64,000 bases of DNA from Acetobacterium wieringae (GCF_001766835.1 NZ_LKEU01000010.1:1-64000); one strand, 5' to 3'. Numbered from the stretch's first letter, positions 15,395-25,888 are shown. Made by a program: numbers and translations. The notes: generated from the sequence alone by a model not told the origin.

Positions 15395-16999
15395 ATGAAT
15401 TTTAACAATGTATACAATTTCAGAAATCCTATAAGACATTTTGTTAATATTGATTCTCTAAATTACCCAAGCGATATTACTACATTTCCCATAAGTAATT
15501 TATCATGGACACTTCCGATTCCGTTCAAAATACAAAAAGAAGGAGAAAAGTTCCGTACAATAAAACTCCCTAATCCAATAAGTTTTAAGTGTGCTTATCA
15601 TTATTATTCTTCTTTGCCAAATTTTTTAGATCTACGTTTAATTGACCCCGATCACAAAAGATTATCTGCAAATCTTGATACTGGTGATTTTGTTTCAGGA
15701 GAATATGATCGGCACTTAAATAATGATTTTATGAATCTCTGTTTATATGATTCTCTTCTAAAACTAGACATAGAGGAGTATTACGGGAAAATATATACTC
15801 ACTACTTAGAATTAAACGGCTTAGAAGATTTTGTTCTAGCAGGTTTAAATAACGGACGTACTGGTGGCATAATCATGGGAAATTATCTTTCTTTATATTT
15901 TGCTGAAAGTATGTTGCAAAAAATATCTGCAGATTTTAAAGTTAAATTGACTGCTAAGAACATTCCATTTCACTTTGAATATTTTTCAGATGATTTCTAT
16001 ATCTTCTGTAACTCGAAAGATATCAATTTGATTACTACCATTTTTGATGAAACCTTACAGTCTTACGATTTTAAGCGAAACGAGAGTAAACAAGAAATTT
16101 GGACTTACGAAGATTACAATAGTTATAACCTTTTAACACGGTATTGGAAATCTATTATACGTCACTGGAATCTTGAACTTTTAAAAGACTATGAAATAGC
16201 GAACAACAAGAAAACTACTGTTTCACATACACTTTCATTTTTAAATCAAATCATTTACAGAATTTCATCTTTATCTGATTTAAAAAACAAAAAATCACTA
16301 ATTGTTAACTTTTTTAAGACAAAACATTTCCAAGAAACAAATTTTAACGAATATACTATAAAATTATATGATTATCATCAATTGTGCTTCCTATTAAGTC
16401 TAGCTCCAGAATCACTTTTGTATACTTCTCACATTTTTAATACTATGAACTCTTTCAATAACGAGCTGATTAAAGAATTTTTGTCATTAAGATATAAAGC
16501 CGCTTTAGAGTCTCCATTAAATGATGTTCAGCTTTATTATTATTATGCAATCAAGTCCTATGGTTTTTCTGACTTACTTTCCTCAATGTCATCCTTGGTA
16601 ATGAATTCAGAAAATCAAATACTTATATCCTATTACCTTAAAGATACTTTATTCAGTCAAGATGAAATCATGGCTCTAAAATTATTGGAAGCTGAACAGT
16701 ATTGGTTTCAAAATTATCACTTAATTCTCTATTCCCCAGACCTTGTGTCTGATTTAGGTAATAGTATTGCGAAATATTTGGTTCCCAAAAATGCCATATC
16801 AAAAACTGCAAAAGAAGATACATATAAAAATTTCTACAGTGATAATTTAACATCTGGAATTGCACTAATACAAGAAATTCAAGATGTCACAAGTAATATA
16901 CAATCCTATCTTTCATTACGTCATCAGGAAACTGCTGTTGATTTTACTCATTCAGATTCTGAAGATGATATTGATTCTGTAGAGATATTAAGCCTATAA
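15395..16999 (+). CDS. reverse transcriptase of the unknown-group / abortive-infection type
   Basis: A 534-residue protein whose first half has the reverse-transcriptase fingers and palm. Motif 2-like RTIKLPNPISF is at 54-64; motif A, LKLDIEEYYGKIYTH, at 122-136 (D125); motif B, GGIIMGNYLSLYFAESML, at 157-174; motif C, FEYFSDDFYIF, at 194-204 (D199, D200). The catalytic motif is FSDD rather than YADD. There is no group II intron maturase/endonuclease domain, no retron VTG motif and no integrase. The C-terminal 300 residues are helical and unrecognised. This build matches defence RTs (AbiA, AbiK, AbiP2, DRT groups), which act against phages; the subgroup cannot be named from sequence alone. 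Codon use is far more AT-rich than flanking genes (about 30% G+C by eye), indicating transfer. All three catalytic aspartates are present. Confidence 0.82.
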   Translation: MNFNNVYNFRNPIRHFVNIDSLNYPSDITTFPISNLSWTLPIPFKIQKEGEKFRTIKLPNPISFKCAYHYYSSLPNFLDLRLIDPDHKRLSANLDTGDFVSGEYDRHLNNDFMNLCLYDSLLKLDIEEYYGKIYTHYLELNGLEDFVLAGLNNGRTGGIIMGNYLSLYFAESMLQKISADFKVKLTAKNIPFHFEYFSDDFYIFCNSKDINLITTIFDETLQSYDFKRNESKQEIWTYEDYNSYNLLTRYWKSIIRHWNLELLKDYEIANNKKTTVSHTLSFLNQIIYRISSLSDLKNKKSLIVNFFKTKHFQETNFNEYTIKLYDYHQLCFLLSLAPESLLYTSHIFNTMNSFNNELIKEFLSLRYKAALESPLNDVQLYYYYAIKSYGFSDLLSSMSSLVMNSENQILISYYLKDTLFSQDEIMALKLLEAEQYWFQNYHLILYSPDLVSDLGNSIAKYLVPKNAISKTAKEDTYKNFYSDNLTSGIALIQEIQDVTSNIQSYLSLRHQETAVDFTHSDSEDDIDSVEILSL

Positions 17000-17093
17000 A
17001 TTATGCCGATTGCTGACGTAGAAACTGGGAAGTCGCTTATTTAGCACTTTCTAGCGTTTGTTTCTAGTGTTACAGAGCGCATTTATCCTACCG

Positions 17094-17325
17094 GGCAAAG
17101 TGATTTATTCTGTAACCAAAATTCTTCCCATGGAATCAATATAATAATTTCAATAATCTCTCTTTTAAAAATTGTGGTAATTACAAGGCTTCGAGCCACA
17201 TTATGAAGAATAAAAAATGACCTCGGAATGAGAAGTTGGACGACTCATTTCAAGGTCATTTATCATACTTTATTTTATTGGAAAGGCTAAACGATTTTGT
17301 CCCAAACAGGATAAATCACTTTGCC
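17094..17325. repeat. 232-bp element with 20-bp terminal inverted repeats
   Basis: GGCAAAGTGATTTATTCTGT at 17094-17113 is mirrored at 17306-17325 with one mismatch. The outer ends begin GGC, and the left end also lies in a stem made by GTTACAGA (17069-17076) and TCTGTAAC (17109-17116). No target-site duplication is visible. It may be a MITE-like remnant, an attachment-type boundary of the island, or part of a structured RNA downstream of the RT gene. The region 17000-17340 has no gene. Confidence 0.6.
17215..17261. terminator. bidirectional terminator between the RT gene and guaA
   Basis: An 18-bp stem with one mismatch: AAATGACCTCGGAATGAG pairs with the region 17244-17261 around an 11-nt loop. 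A-rich sequence flanks it on the left and T-rich on the right, so it can end both converging transcripts. Confidence 0.75.
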
Positions 17326-17339
17326 TTTTAACATTATTG

Positions 17340-18887
17340 TTATTCCCACTCAATCGTTGAAGGGGGCTTGCTGGTAATGTCATAGACAATCCGGCTGACA
17401 TGTTTTACCTCGTTAACAATTCGGGTTGAGATGCTTTCCAGCACATCATACGGGATGCGTGCCCAGTCGGAAGTCATACCATCAACCGAGGTGACGGCTC
17501 GCAGGCCAATGGTATAGTCATAGGTTCGTTCATCACCCATAACACCAACACTGCGGTTTCCCGGCAGCACGGCAAAGTATTGCCAGATTTCTTCATCCAG
17601 ACCGGCTTTGGCAATCTCATCTCTAAAGACAAAATCGGCTTCTTTTAAGATATCCAATTTTTCTTTGGTGACCTCGCCCATCACCCGAATGGCCAGACCT
17701 GGCCCCGGGAAAGGTTGCCGCCAGACCAGATCGTGATCCAGTCCAATTTCTTCACCGACGGCCCGAACCTCGTCTTTAAAGAGGTTTCTAAGTGGTTCAA
17801 TCAGTTCGAAATTGACATCATCCGGTAATCCGCCAACGTTGTGATGACTTTTGATGACCGCTGCGTTTTTGGTGCCGCTTTCAATCACATCCGGATAAAT
17901 GGTTCCTTGAAGTAAAAAGTCGATGTCGTTTAATTTACCTGATTCTTCCTCAAAGACCCGGATAAACTCTGTCCCGATGATTTTTCGTTTTTGTTCCGGA
18001 TCACTGACACCAGCTAATTTACCAAGGAAACGATCTTCACAGTTCACCCGGATAAAGTTCATGTGAAAGCGGTTTTTAAAGATCGCTTCAACCTGATCGC
18101 CTTCATCTTTTCGAAGCAGGCCATGATCAACAAAGATACAGGTCAGCTTGTCACCAATGGCCTGGTGAACCAGAGTCGCTGCCACTGACGAATCAACGCC
18201 GCCGCTAAGGGCACACAGCACTCGCCGGTCACCGACTTGTTCTTTGATGGCTTCAATCTGTTCCTGGGCAAAATTATGCATGGTCCATAACCCTTCGCAG
18301 CCACAGACATCATAGATAAAGTTATTTAAAACTTCTTTACCGTATTGGGTGTGTTCCACCTCAGGATGGAATTGAACCGCATAGAGCTTGCGTTCATGAC
18401 ATTCCATGGCCCCGGTCGGACACGAGTCGGTGGTGGCAGTGATACAAAATCCTTCCGGAATGGTCTGGATATAGTTGGTATGACTCATCCAGCAGGTTGA
18501 TCCATCCGGAATATTTTTAAACAGCACCGAGTCTTGTGAAAAATTCAAGGCCTTTTTACCGTACTCCCGAATATCGGCTGAGTCGGTAACCCCTTTTAGC
18601 TGTTCCGCCATCAGCTGAGCGCCGTAGCAGATCCCTAAAATGGGAATGCCCATGTTATAAATTTCCGGATCACATTGGGGAGCTCCTGCTTCATGAACAC
18701 TGGAAGGTCCGCCGGTAAAGATAATCCCTTTGGGATTTTTCTGGCGAATCTCATCGGGGGTGATGTCATAAGGAACAACTTCTGAATACACTTTAGCTTC
18801 ACGAACCCGTCGAGCGATCAGCTGATTGTATTGTGCTCCGAAATCCACTATGAGAATGATCTCATCTTGATAATGCTTTTTTATCAT
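17340..18887 (-). CDS. guaA: GMP synthase (glutamine-hydrolysing)
   Basis: Converts XMP, ATP and glutamine to GMP, the last step of guanine nucleotide synthesis. It is full length at 515 residues. The class I glutaminase domain comes first, with nucleophile Cys87 in [10 protein letters not shown] and His/Glu in QFHPEVEH near 172-174. The PP-loop ATP pyrophosphatase follows ([14 protein letters not shown], near 228), then the dimerisation domain ending in the conserved KPPSTIEWE. It starts at ATG with AGGAG upstream, eight bases after guaB, so the two form an operon. Confidence 0.98.
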   Translation of the reverse strand: MIKKHYQDEIILIVDFGAQYNQLIARRVREAKVYSEVVPYDITPDEIRQKNPKGIIFTGGPSSVHEAGAPQCDPEIYNMGIPILGICYGAQLMAEQLKGVTDSADIREYGKKALNFSQDSVLFKNIPDGSTCWMSHTNYIQTIPEGFCITATTDSCPTGAMECHERKLYAVQFHPEVEHTQYGKEVLNNFIYDVCGCEGLWTMHNFAQEQIEAIKEQVGDRRVLCALSGGVDSSVAATLVHQAIGDKLTCIFVDHGLLRKDEGDQVEAIFKNRFHMNFIRVNCEDRFLGKLAGVSDPEQKRKIIGTEFIRVFEEESGKLNDIDFLLQGTIYPDVIESGTKNAAVIKSHHNVGGLPDDVNFELIEPLRNLFKDEVRAVGEEIGLDHDLVWRQPFPGPGLAIRVMGEVTKEKLDILKEADFVFRDEIAKAGLDEEIWQYFAVLPGNRSVGVMGDERTYDYTIGLRAVTSVDGMTSDWARIPYDVLESISTRIVNEVKHVSRIVYDITSKPPSTIEWE

Positions 18888-18895
18888 AAATTCTC

Positions 18896-20383
<1,488 letters not shown>

Positions 20384-20396
20384 TTAGATACAAAAA

Positions 20397-20430
20397 AAGC
20401 AGACAATTGGCCATTGCTTTTCATCTGCTT
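20397..20430 (-). terminator. hairpin with U-run between the E2-like gene and guaB
   Basis: In the minus-strand RNA, AAGCAGA pairs with UCUGCUU, a side bulge follows, and an inner stem CAAU/AUUG closes a short loop; seven U follow. It lies 117 nt after the E2-like stop and 44 nt before guaB. It may end the upstream operon or attenuate guaBA. No conserved purine-riboswitch core is present. Confidence 0.7.
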
Positions 20431-20546
20431 CATGTATGTTCTGTAATCTTATATTATGCTGTTTAGTCTAACACAATTTGCTTAAATGTGACAATGATTA
20501 TTTTTTTGGTAACGTTATCTTTTCTTGATTCTGACAATTTTTAAGA

Positions 20547-22445
20547 CTAAAACAATAATAGTGAGGGATTCTCCATGTCAGCCTTAATCGCCTGGAGGAA
20601 TTTTGCACCATCGACCCCATTGGCCACCCGTTGATCAAGATTCAGACTGATTTTCATCACTGACCGAACCACCGGTTCACCCTGGAAAATCCGGATTCGT
20701 TGAACCACTTCGCCAACACTGAGAATGGCACTGTTCGTCGGGTTGATGATGGCAGTAAATTCCCGGATCCCATACATCCCCAGGTTTGAGATCGTAAAGG
20801 TGCTGCCTTCCCGTTGCTCGTACGAAAGATGTTTGTTTTTAACAGCTTTTAAAAGATCACCCCGGCTTTTGACGATTTCCACAAAGCTCATCGTCTGCGT
20901 GTCTTTGATCACCGGAACAATCAAACCCTCTTCGGATTCCACTGTCAAACCCATATTGACATAATCCTGGGGCACGACGATTGCGTCTTCCCGCCGGGCG
21001 TTAAGAAGCGGATGTTTTACTAATGCCCGGGATGTTGCCAACAGCAGAAAATCGGTATAGGTACAGCGGTATTTAGCCTGCTCCTCAATTTTTTTGGTAA
21101 TCTTCTTGCGGAGATCCTTGATTTCAGTCATATCAATTTCAGTCGTTAAACTGATGACTGCTGTTTCTTCCTCGCACTTAATCCGATATTTTCTGATTAT
21201 CCTGGATCGAACCCCATGGCTCCGATTATTCTTCGCCCGACTGATTTCATTAGTGACAAGCTCTTCCGCTTCCCCAGGCAGTTCTTTTGCTACTTCACTA
21301 ACTTGCTCTGCTGGTGCTTGAAGCACTTCGTTGCTTGCAATGCTTTGTTCCGTTGCAACAACCGCCGATTCTGATCCCGGATTTTGCGTGTCAACGGCTA
21401 TCGATTGATCTTGGATCTCAGAATCTGCTGTTTCCAAAGAAATTGAAAGCTCAACTTTTTCGGATTTACTATCCGTGTTTTTCTCAGGTTCCTGTTTTTT
21501 TCTTGATAACCCCCGGGATTTTTTATTTTTTTTACCCAGCGCTTCCTGCTCATTTTCACGAAGAAGGTGCATTGGCGTTGGCTTGACAATGATTTCTTCC
21601 CGGAGTGGTTCTGCTTTAAGATCAACAAACGGGACAAAATCCAGCTCTGAAATTTTTGTAACCACATCCGTATCTTTTTCTTCCTTGCCTATATCATTGG
21701 CATCCACAAAAGGAACAAAGTCCAGCTCCGGATTCGGTAGCCTTTCGACTTTCTGATTCATCTCGCTCAGTTTTTTTCGGGATTTGGTTTTGTTGACCGG
21801 GATTTCTTCCAGCTTTCCGGGTGTTGTAAACAGATTTCTGGGATTTCCGGCTATTTTATCCAGACTGGTACCGATCACCACCGGTTCTTTTGACTTGTAG
21901 TCAAAGGTTCCCGGTTGAATAACCACCAGTTTTTTCACATCATCAACTTCAACTCGACCATTTGGTCCGGTTCCAGTGGCCTTTTCAATGTCCACCTTAA
22001 ATTCCCGGGCAATCCGTCTGGCCGCCGGGGTCGCCCTGACCTTCCCCACCCGGGGATCAGACTCCGTCATTACTTCCTGCGGATCTTCAATCATTTCATC
22101 ATTGATGATGCCTTGAATGGCTACAGTTGGTTGCTGCTTTATCCCTTCCTTAATGGTTTCTTCCAGATTTCGTTCCAGTTCTTCAATGGCGGCCGTTAGT
22201 TTTTCTTCCAGATTTTCTTCCTGTTGACTATCGTCACAACGCTCTGCTTCTTGATCTACCATTTTTTTACCTGCCACTACGTCTGTTTGGCCGGTTTCTT
22301 CGTTATCAGCATTTACTTCTGACAACGCTTCCTCACTTTTTTGATCATGTTCCAGGGTCGCTTCTTTAATCGTTTCGGCATTTGTCGAGTTTTCTATTGT
22401 CATATCCAACGTCTCTTTCGGTAAGATTATTTCATTTTCCATCAT
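20547..22445 (-). CDS. E2-like acyltransferase without lipoyl domain and catalytic His
   Basis: The 632-residue protein has the E2 architecture but lacks its active parts. Residues 3-16 (ENEIILPKETLDMT) resemble the first strand of a lipoyl domain, but no lipoyl domain and no DKA lysine follow; instead there is an acidic region to about 130. A peripheral-subunit (E1/E3)-binding domain is clear at 136-174 (RATPAARRIAREFKV ... GPNGRVEVDDV). A disordered stretch follows in which ELDFVPFVD occurs twice (240-248, 267-275). The catalytic fold covers about 415-632. Its DHRxxDG motif reads DQRVANG (604-610): His is Gln (codon CAA at 20631-20633) and Asp is Asn. It follows E1beta by 12 bp. A structural or regulatory role is likelier than acyl transfer. 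Confidence 0.8.
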   Translation of the reverse strand: MMENEIILPKETLDMTIENSTNAETIKEATLEHDQKSEEALSEVNADNEETGQTDVVAGKKMVDQEAERCDDSQQEENLEEKLTAAIEELERNLEETIKEGIKQQPTVAIQGIINDEMIEDPQEVMTESDPRVGKVRATPAARRIAREFKVDIEKATGTGPNGRVEVDDVKKLVVIQPGTFDYKSKEPVVIGTSLDKIAGNPRNLFTTPGKLEEIPVNKTKSRKKLSEMNQKVERLPNPELDFVPFVDANDIGKEEKDTDVVTKISELDFVPFVDLKAEPLREEIIVKPTPMHLLRENEQEALGKKNKKSRGLSRKKQEPEKNTDSKSEKVELSISLETADSEIQDQSIAVDTQNPGSESAVVATEQSIASNEVLQAPAEQVSEVAKELPGEAEELVTNEISRAKNNRSHGVRSRIIRKYRIKCEEETAVISLTTEIDMTEIKDLRKKITKKIEEQAKYRCTYTDFLLLATSRALVKHPLLNARREDAIVVPQDYVNMGLTVESEEGLIVPVIKDTQTMSFVEIVKSRGDLLKAVKNKHLSYEQREGSTFTISNLGMYGIREFTAIINPTNSAILSVGEVVQRIRIFQGEPVVRSVMKISLNLDQRVANGVDGAKFLQAIKADMENPSLLLF

Positions 22446-22457
22446 TGAGTCCGCTCC

Positions 22458-23459
22458 CTATTCCCGATTCAGAAGACGATAGACGCTATGAACGAAATCA
22501 TTGCGCTGGGGCACCGCAGCTGACTCTAATTCCTGATTAAAGGGAATCGGAACATCCAGGCCACCCAGACGGACAATCGGCGCTGTGAGATAGTCGAAGG
22601 CTTCACTCTCAACGACTCGCGCGACAATTTCGCCACCGACCCCGCCGGTTTTAGTAGCCTCATGGGCAACAATCAGACAACCGGTTTTGATAACCGATTC
22701 GATGATCGGTTTCATATCCATGGGATATAAGGTCAGGGGATTGAGAATCTCCACCCGAATTCCTTCCTCTTCTAAAAAATCAGCGGCTTCAATGGCTTTA
22801 GCCAGGGTGGTTCCATAGGCGACGATGGTGACATCTTTCCCGGGCCGCTCAACGATGGTTTTTCCGATTTCCAGGGTATACTCCTCGTCAAGGGGAACCA
22901 GACCCACCGAATCGTAGAGCATCTTATGTTCAATAAAACAGACCGGATTGTTATCCCGGATGGCCGCTTTGATCAGGCCTTTGGCCTGAGCCGGGGTTGA
23001 TGGGGTCACCACCTTCAGTCCCGGTACATGGCATAACCAGGCTTCCAGGCTCTGACTGTGCTGAGCCGCACCACCAGCGCCGGAACCGGCTGGCAATCGC
23101 AATACCATCGGCACCTGGGACTGGCCGCCAAACATGTAGCGCATTTTAGCGCCCTGATTCACCAGAGCATCCAAACCCAGGGTGATAAAGTCCATAAACA
23201 TAATCTCGCAAACCGGGCGCAAGCCGGTGGTTGCCGCCCCCACGGCGGTTCCGACAATCGCCCCTTCAGAAATCGGGGTATCCAGAATTCGCTCTTCACC
23301 AAACTCTTCCAATAAACCTTTCGAGACTCCAAAGGCGCCACCATAAACACCAATATCTTCACCTAAAAAAATGACATCCCGATCCAAACGCATTTCTTCG
23401 GTTATCCCCAGACGGATGGCATCGCGGTAGGTCATTTTTGTCATATCATTTGTTTTCAT
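22458..23459 (-). CDS. 2-oxoacid (acetoin/pyruvate) dehydrogenase E1 beta
   Basis: The beta subunit of a thiamine-diphosphate heterotetrameric E1 (333 residues). It has the transketolase pyrimidine-binding domain (FLGEDIGVYGGAFGVSKGL, about 30-48; GLRPVCEIMFMDFITLGLDAL) and the C-terminal transketolase domain (DVTIVAYGTTLAKAIEAADF). AGAGG sits seven bases before the ATG at 23459. Gene order is E1alpha, E1beta, E2-like with 11-12 bp gaps. The substrate may be acetoin, pyruvate or a branched-chain 2-oxoacid; no E3 (dihydrolipoamide dehydrogenase) gene is nearby. Confidence 0.93.
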   Translation of the reverse strand: MKTNDMTKMTYRDAIRLGITEEMRLDRDVIFLGEDIGVYGGAFGVSKGLLEEFGEERILDTPISEGAIVGTAVGAATTGLRPVCEIMFMDFITLGLDALVNQGAKMRYMFGGQSQVPMVLRLPAGSGAGGAAQHSQSLEAWLCHVPGLKVVTPSTPAQAKGLIKAAIRDNNPVCFIEHKMLYDSVGLVPLDEEYTLEIGKTIVERPGKDVTIVAYGTTLAKAIEAADFLEEEGIRVEILNPLTLYPMDMKPIIESVIKTGCLIVAHEATKTGGVGGEIVARVVESEAFDYLTAPIVRLGGLDVPIPFNQELESAAVPQRNDFVHSVYRLLNRE

Positions 23460-23470
23460 TCTTCAACCTC

Positions 23471-24433
23471 TCACGCATATACATCTGCTAAAATTGTATC
23501 AAGCTGCGGTGATGGACTTTTTTTAGCAAATTCCACCGCCTGTTCAATGGAAATAATGGCTTCATTTTCCATTTTTTGAATCTGCTTTTCAGTAAAGATC
23601 CGATTTTCCCGGAGGTACTCTTTCATCTTCAACAGCGGATCTTTTTTTCGCCATTCCTTTACTTCCTGTTCTTCCCGATAAAGCTGTTTATCACTTTTGG
23701 AATGGCCACTGAAGCGATAGGTTATAGCTTCAATCAGCACCGGCCCCTTCCCGGCTCTGGCATAACGCAACGCTTTCGTAACGGTATTATAAACATCGAG
23801 AAAATCGTTACCGTCAATGGTGAGACCCGGAATGTTATAGGCTTCGCTGCGGTCAGAAATATTCTCAACATTCATGTGGTTTTCGACCGGATTTGACATC
23901 CCGTATTGATTATTCTCGATGAAAAAAACCACCGGCAGCTTCCAGATCGAGGCCAGATTCAGGGATTCATGAAAACTGCCCGTATCGGTGGCACCGTCCC
24001 CGGCAAAGCACAATACAACCTTCCCAGTCTTCTGGTATTTCTGCGTCAGTGCCGCCCCACAGGACAGGCCAAAACCGCCACCAACCACACCATTGGCCCC
24101 CAGATTGCCATTTTCGACATCAGCGATGTGCATTGAACCGCCTTTGCCCTTGCAATAGCCGGTTTCTTTCCCCAGACATTCTGCCATCATCAGATTGACA
24201 TCCAGGCCAAAGCCAATCGCCTGAGCGTGACCCCGATGACTTAATGACACCAGATCGCCTTCTTCCAACGCCAGACAGGCCATCACCCCAGCAGCTTCCT
24301 GACCCATAGCCAGATGAACCGTACCATGAACCTGACCTTTTTCCTCCAGTTCCCCCAGCTTTTCTTCAAAAAATCGGGCCTGATTCATTTTATAATACAT
24401 TCTTAATAGAAGTTCTTCTGATAATTCAATCAT
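23471..24433 (-). CDS. 2-oxoacid (acetoin/pyruvate) dehydrogenase E1 alpha
   Basis: The alpha subunit that binds the diphosphate of thiamine diphosphate and Mg2+ (320 residues). The TPP motif is GDGATDTGSFHESLNLAS through IENN, and the preceding GGSMHIADVENGNLGANGVVGGG loop matches acetoin/pyruvate E1alpha proteins (AcoA/PdhA). A GTG start at 24445 is possible, but GGAGG is placed for the ATG at 24433 (MIELSEE). It is the first gene of the three-gene operon. Acetogens of this group use an acetoin dehydrogenase during 2,3-butanediol growth, but the defective E2 here makes the substrate uncertain. Confidence 0.93.
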   Translation of the reverse strand: MIELSEELLLRMYYKMNQARFFEEKLGELEEKGQVHGTVHLAMGQEAAGVMACLALEEGDLVSLSHRGHAQAIGFGLDVNLMMAECLGKETGYCKGKGGSMHIADVENGNLGANGVVGGGFGLSCGAALTQKYQKTGKVVLCFAGDGATDTGSFHESLNLASIWKLPVVFFIENNQYGMSNPVENHMNVENISDRSEAYNIPGLTIDGNDFLDVYNTVTKALRYARAGKGPVLIEAITYRFSGHSKSDKQLYREEQEVKEWRKKDPLLKMKEYLRENRIFTEKQIQKMENEAIISIEQAVEFAKKSPSPQLDTILADVYA

Positions 24434-24528
24434 GGTTTCCTCCACATTTTCACTATTTATTTTTAAAAAGGTGAATAACCCTTAGCATTTTGTTTCATAC
24501 TTTTCCATTATATCTTTTATTCCCCAAT

Positions 24529-24590
24529 AAATAAAGAATGAAGCGAAAAACTGCATAAAATAACAGCATTTTTCACCTCATTCTTTATTT
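24529..24590 (-). terminator. terminator downstream of ispD
   Basis: A 13-bp outer stem (24529-24541 with 24578-24590) encloses an inner GAAAAA-TGC / GCA-TTTTTC stem, followed in minus-strand sense by a mixed A/T tract. It lies between ispD and the E1alpha gene. Confidence 0.7.
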
Positions 24591-24621
24591 CTATTAATAA
24601 ACTTTTAATTTTTTTGCCTGA

Positions 24622-25326
24622 TCATTGGTTTTCGGCCATTCGTTTAATGATCGATTCAGCGATGGTTAAATCCTCCGGGGTGGTGATTTTGATATTGGTA
24701 TAGTCACCAACCACGATTTTAACCGGAACCTTCAGCCATTCCACCAGAAAGGCATCATCTGTCCCGGATACTCCCGATTCAAGCGCTTTTTGATGGGCCT
24801 CTTTGATCAGATCGTAGTCAAAGGTTTGGGGGGTTTGGATTTCCACCAGATAATTTCGATCCGGGGTCGCTTCGACAAAGCCATCGTCACTTATCACCTT
24901 GATGGTGTTTTTGGCTGGCACCCCCACCACCGTCGCTCGATACTTAATAGTTTCTTCAATGCTCTTGCAAATGACCGACTCGCTGATCAGTGGCCTGGCG
25001 CCATCGTGGATCAGGACAATCCGGGTCTGCTGATTCACCGCCTTTAGTCCGGCATAAACCGACTCCTGCCGGGTCTCGCCGCCAGCCACTAATTTGATCT
25101 TGCTATAGGAATAGACCCCGATGACCTGATCCTGACACAGCTGCCGCTCTTCAGGATTGATGACCAGCACAATTTCGTCGATCAGCGAACATTTTTCAAA
25201 AACGTCCAGGGTATGGGCTAAGATCGGTTTTCCGTTTAACTGCAGATACTGTTTGCTGACAGATGCCTTCATCCGCCGACCCAATCCAGCAGCAGGGATG
25301 ATCACACTGGTTAACACGTTTTCCAT
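24622..25326 (-). CDS. ispD: 2-C-methyl-D-erythritol 4-phosphate cytidylyltransferase
   Basis: Third enzyme of the MEP isoprenoid pathway: joins CTP and MEP to CDP-ME. It is 234 residues from the ATG at 25326, which has AAGGTGG upstream; an ATG seven codons earlier lacks an RBS. The nucleotide-binding AAGLGRRMKASVSKQYL is at the N-terminus, IDEIVLVINPEE and the DGARPL metal region in the middle, and TGTDDA-like GVSGTDDAFLVEW toward the end. The length is typical. It stands apart from tsaE by about 100 bp. Confidence 0.95.
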   Translation of the reverse strand: MENVLTSVIIPAAGLGRRMKASVSKQYLQLNGKPILAHTLDVFEKCSLIDEIVLVINPEERQLCQDQVIGVYSYSKIKLVAGGETRQESVYAGLKAVNQQTRIVLIHDGARPLISESVICKSIEETIKYRATVVGVPAKNTIKVISDDGFVEATPDRNYLVEIQTPQTFDYDLIKEAHQKALESGVSGTDDAFLVEWLKVPVKIVVGDYTNIKITTPEDLTIAESIIKRMAENQ

Positions 25327-25425
25327 ATTTGCCACCTTATCATTCATTATTCACTTAACACGTTTAGTCACTGACAACCTCCCGGTTATGCCTGCGTTTT
25401 TGCCGACTGATGCTTTGCAATTTTT

Positions 25426-25887
25426 CTACAGTGCATTTAATACCTGCGCCACTTTCTGATTATCGGTTCTCAAAATTATTTCCCGTTGCTCAGGCGTCTC
25501 CAGCCTTGATTCCAATCTGATTTCCAACCTGGGTTCAAACGCTTCGTCCAAGACCAGATCCGGCCACTCCAGCAACAGCGTACACCCCCGGCTGAGGTAG
25601 TCATCAAAGCCCATCTCATAAAGCTCATCGGGATCCTGAAGCCGGTATAAATCAAAATGAAAAACCCGGGGTGGATTGCCATATTCGTTGACAATGGTAT
25701 AGGTGGGACTGGTAACCTCATCCGAAAGACCCATACCGGCAACAAAGCCTTTTGAAAACAAGGTTTTTCCAGCACCCATTCCACCCTGTAAAAAAATAAT
25801 CAGGGGGAAGCGCATCGCTTCCCCCAACTGTTTACCAAAATCATAAGTATCCTGGCTTGATTTTGTAATGATTCTTTTCTCAAACAT
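25426..25887 (-). CDS. tsaE: tRNA threonylcarbamoyladenosine biosynthesis ATPase TsaE
   Basis: Small ATPase (153 residues) needed with TsaB and TsaD for t6A37 formation on tRNAs that read ANN codons. Walker A is LQGGMGAGKTLFSKGF (33-48), then the SPTYTIVNEY switch region, and LLLEWPD. The start at 25887 overlaps the end of the PspC gene within two bases. A longer in-frame reading (to 26154) merely overlaps PspC and has no TsaE homology. tsaB and tsaD are not in the window. Confidence 0.94.
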   Translation of the reverse strand: MFEKRIITKSSQDTYDFGKQLGEAMRFPLIIFLQGGMGAGKTLFSKGFVAGMGLSDEVTSPTYTIVNEYGNPPRVFHFDLYRLQDPDELYEMGFDDYLSRGCTLLLEWPDLVLDEAFEPRLEIRLESRLETPEQREIILRTDNQKVAQVLNAL

Positions 25888-25888
25888 C

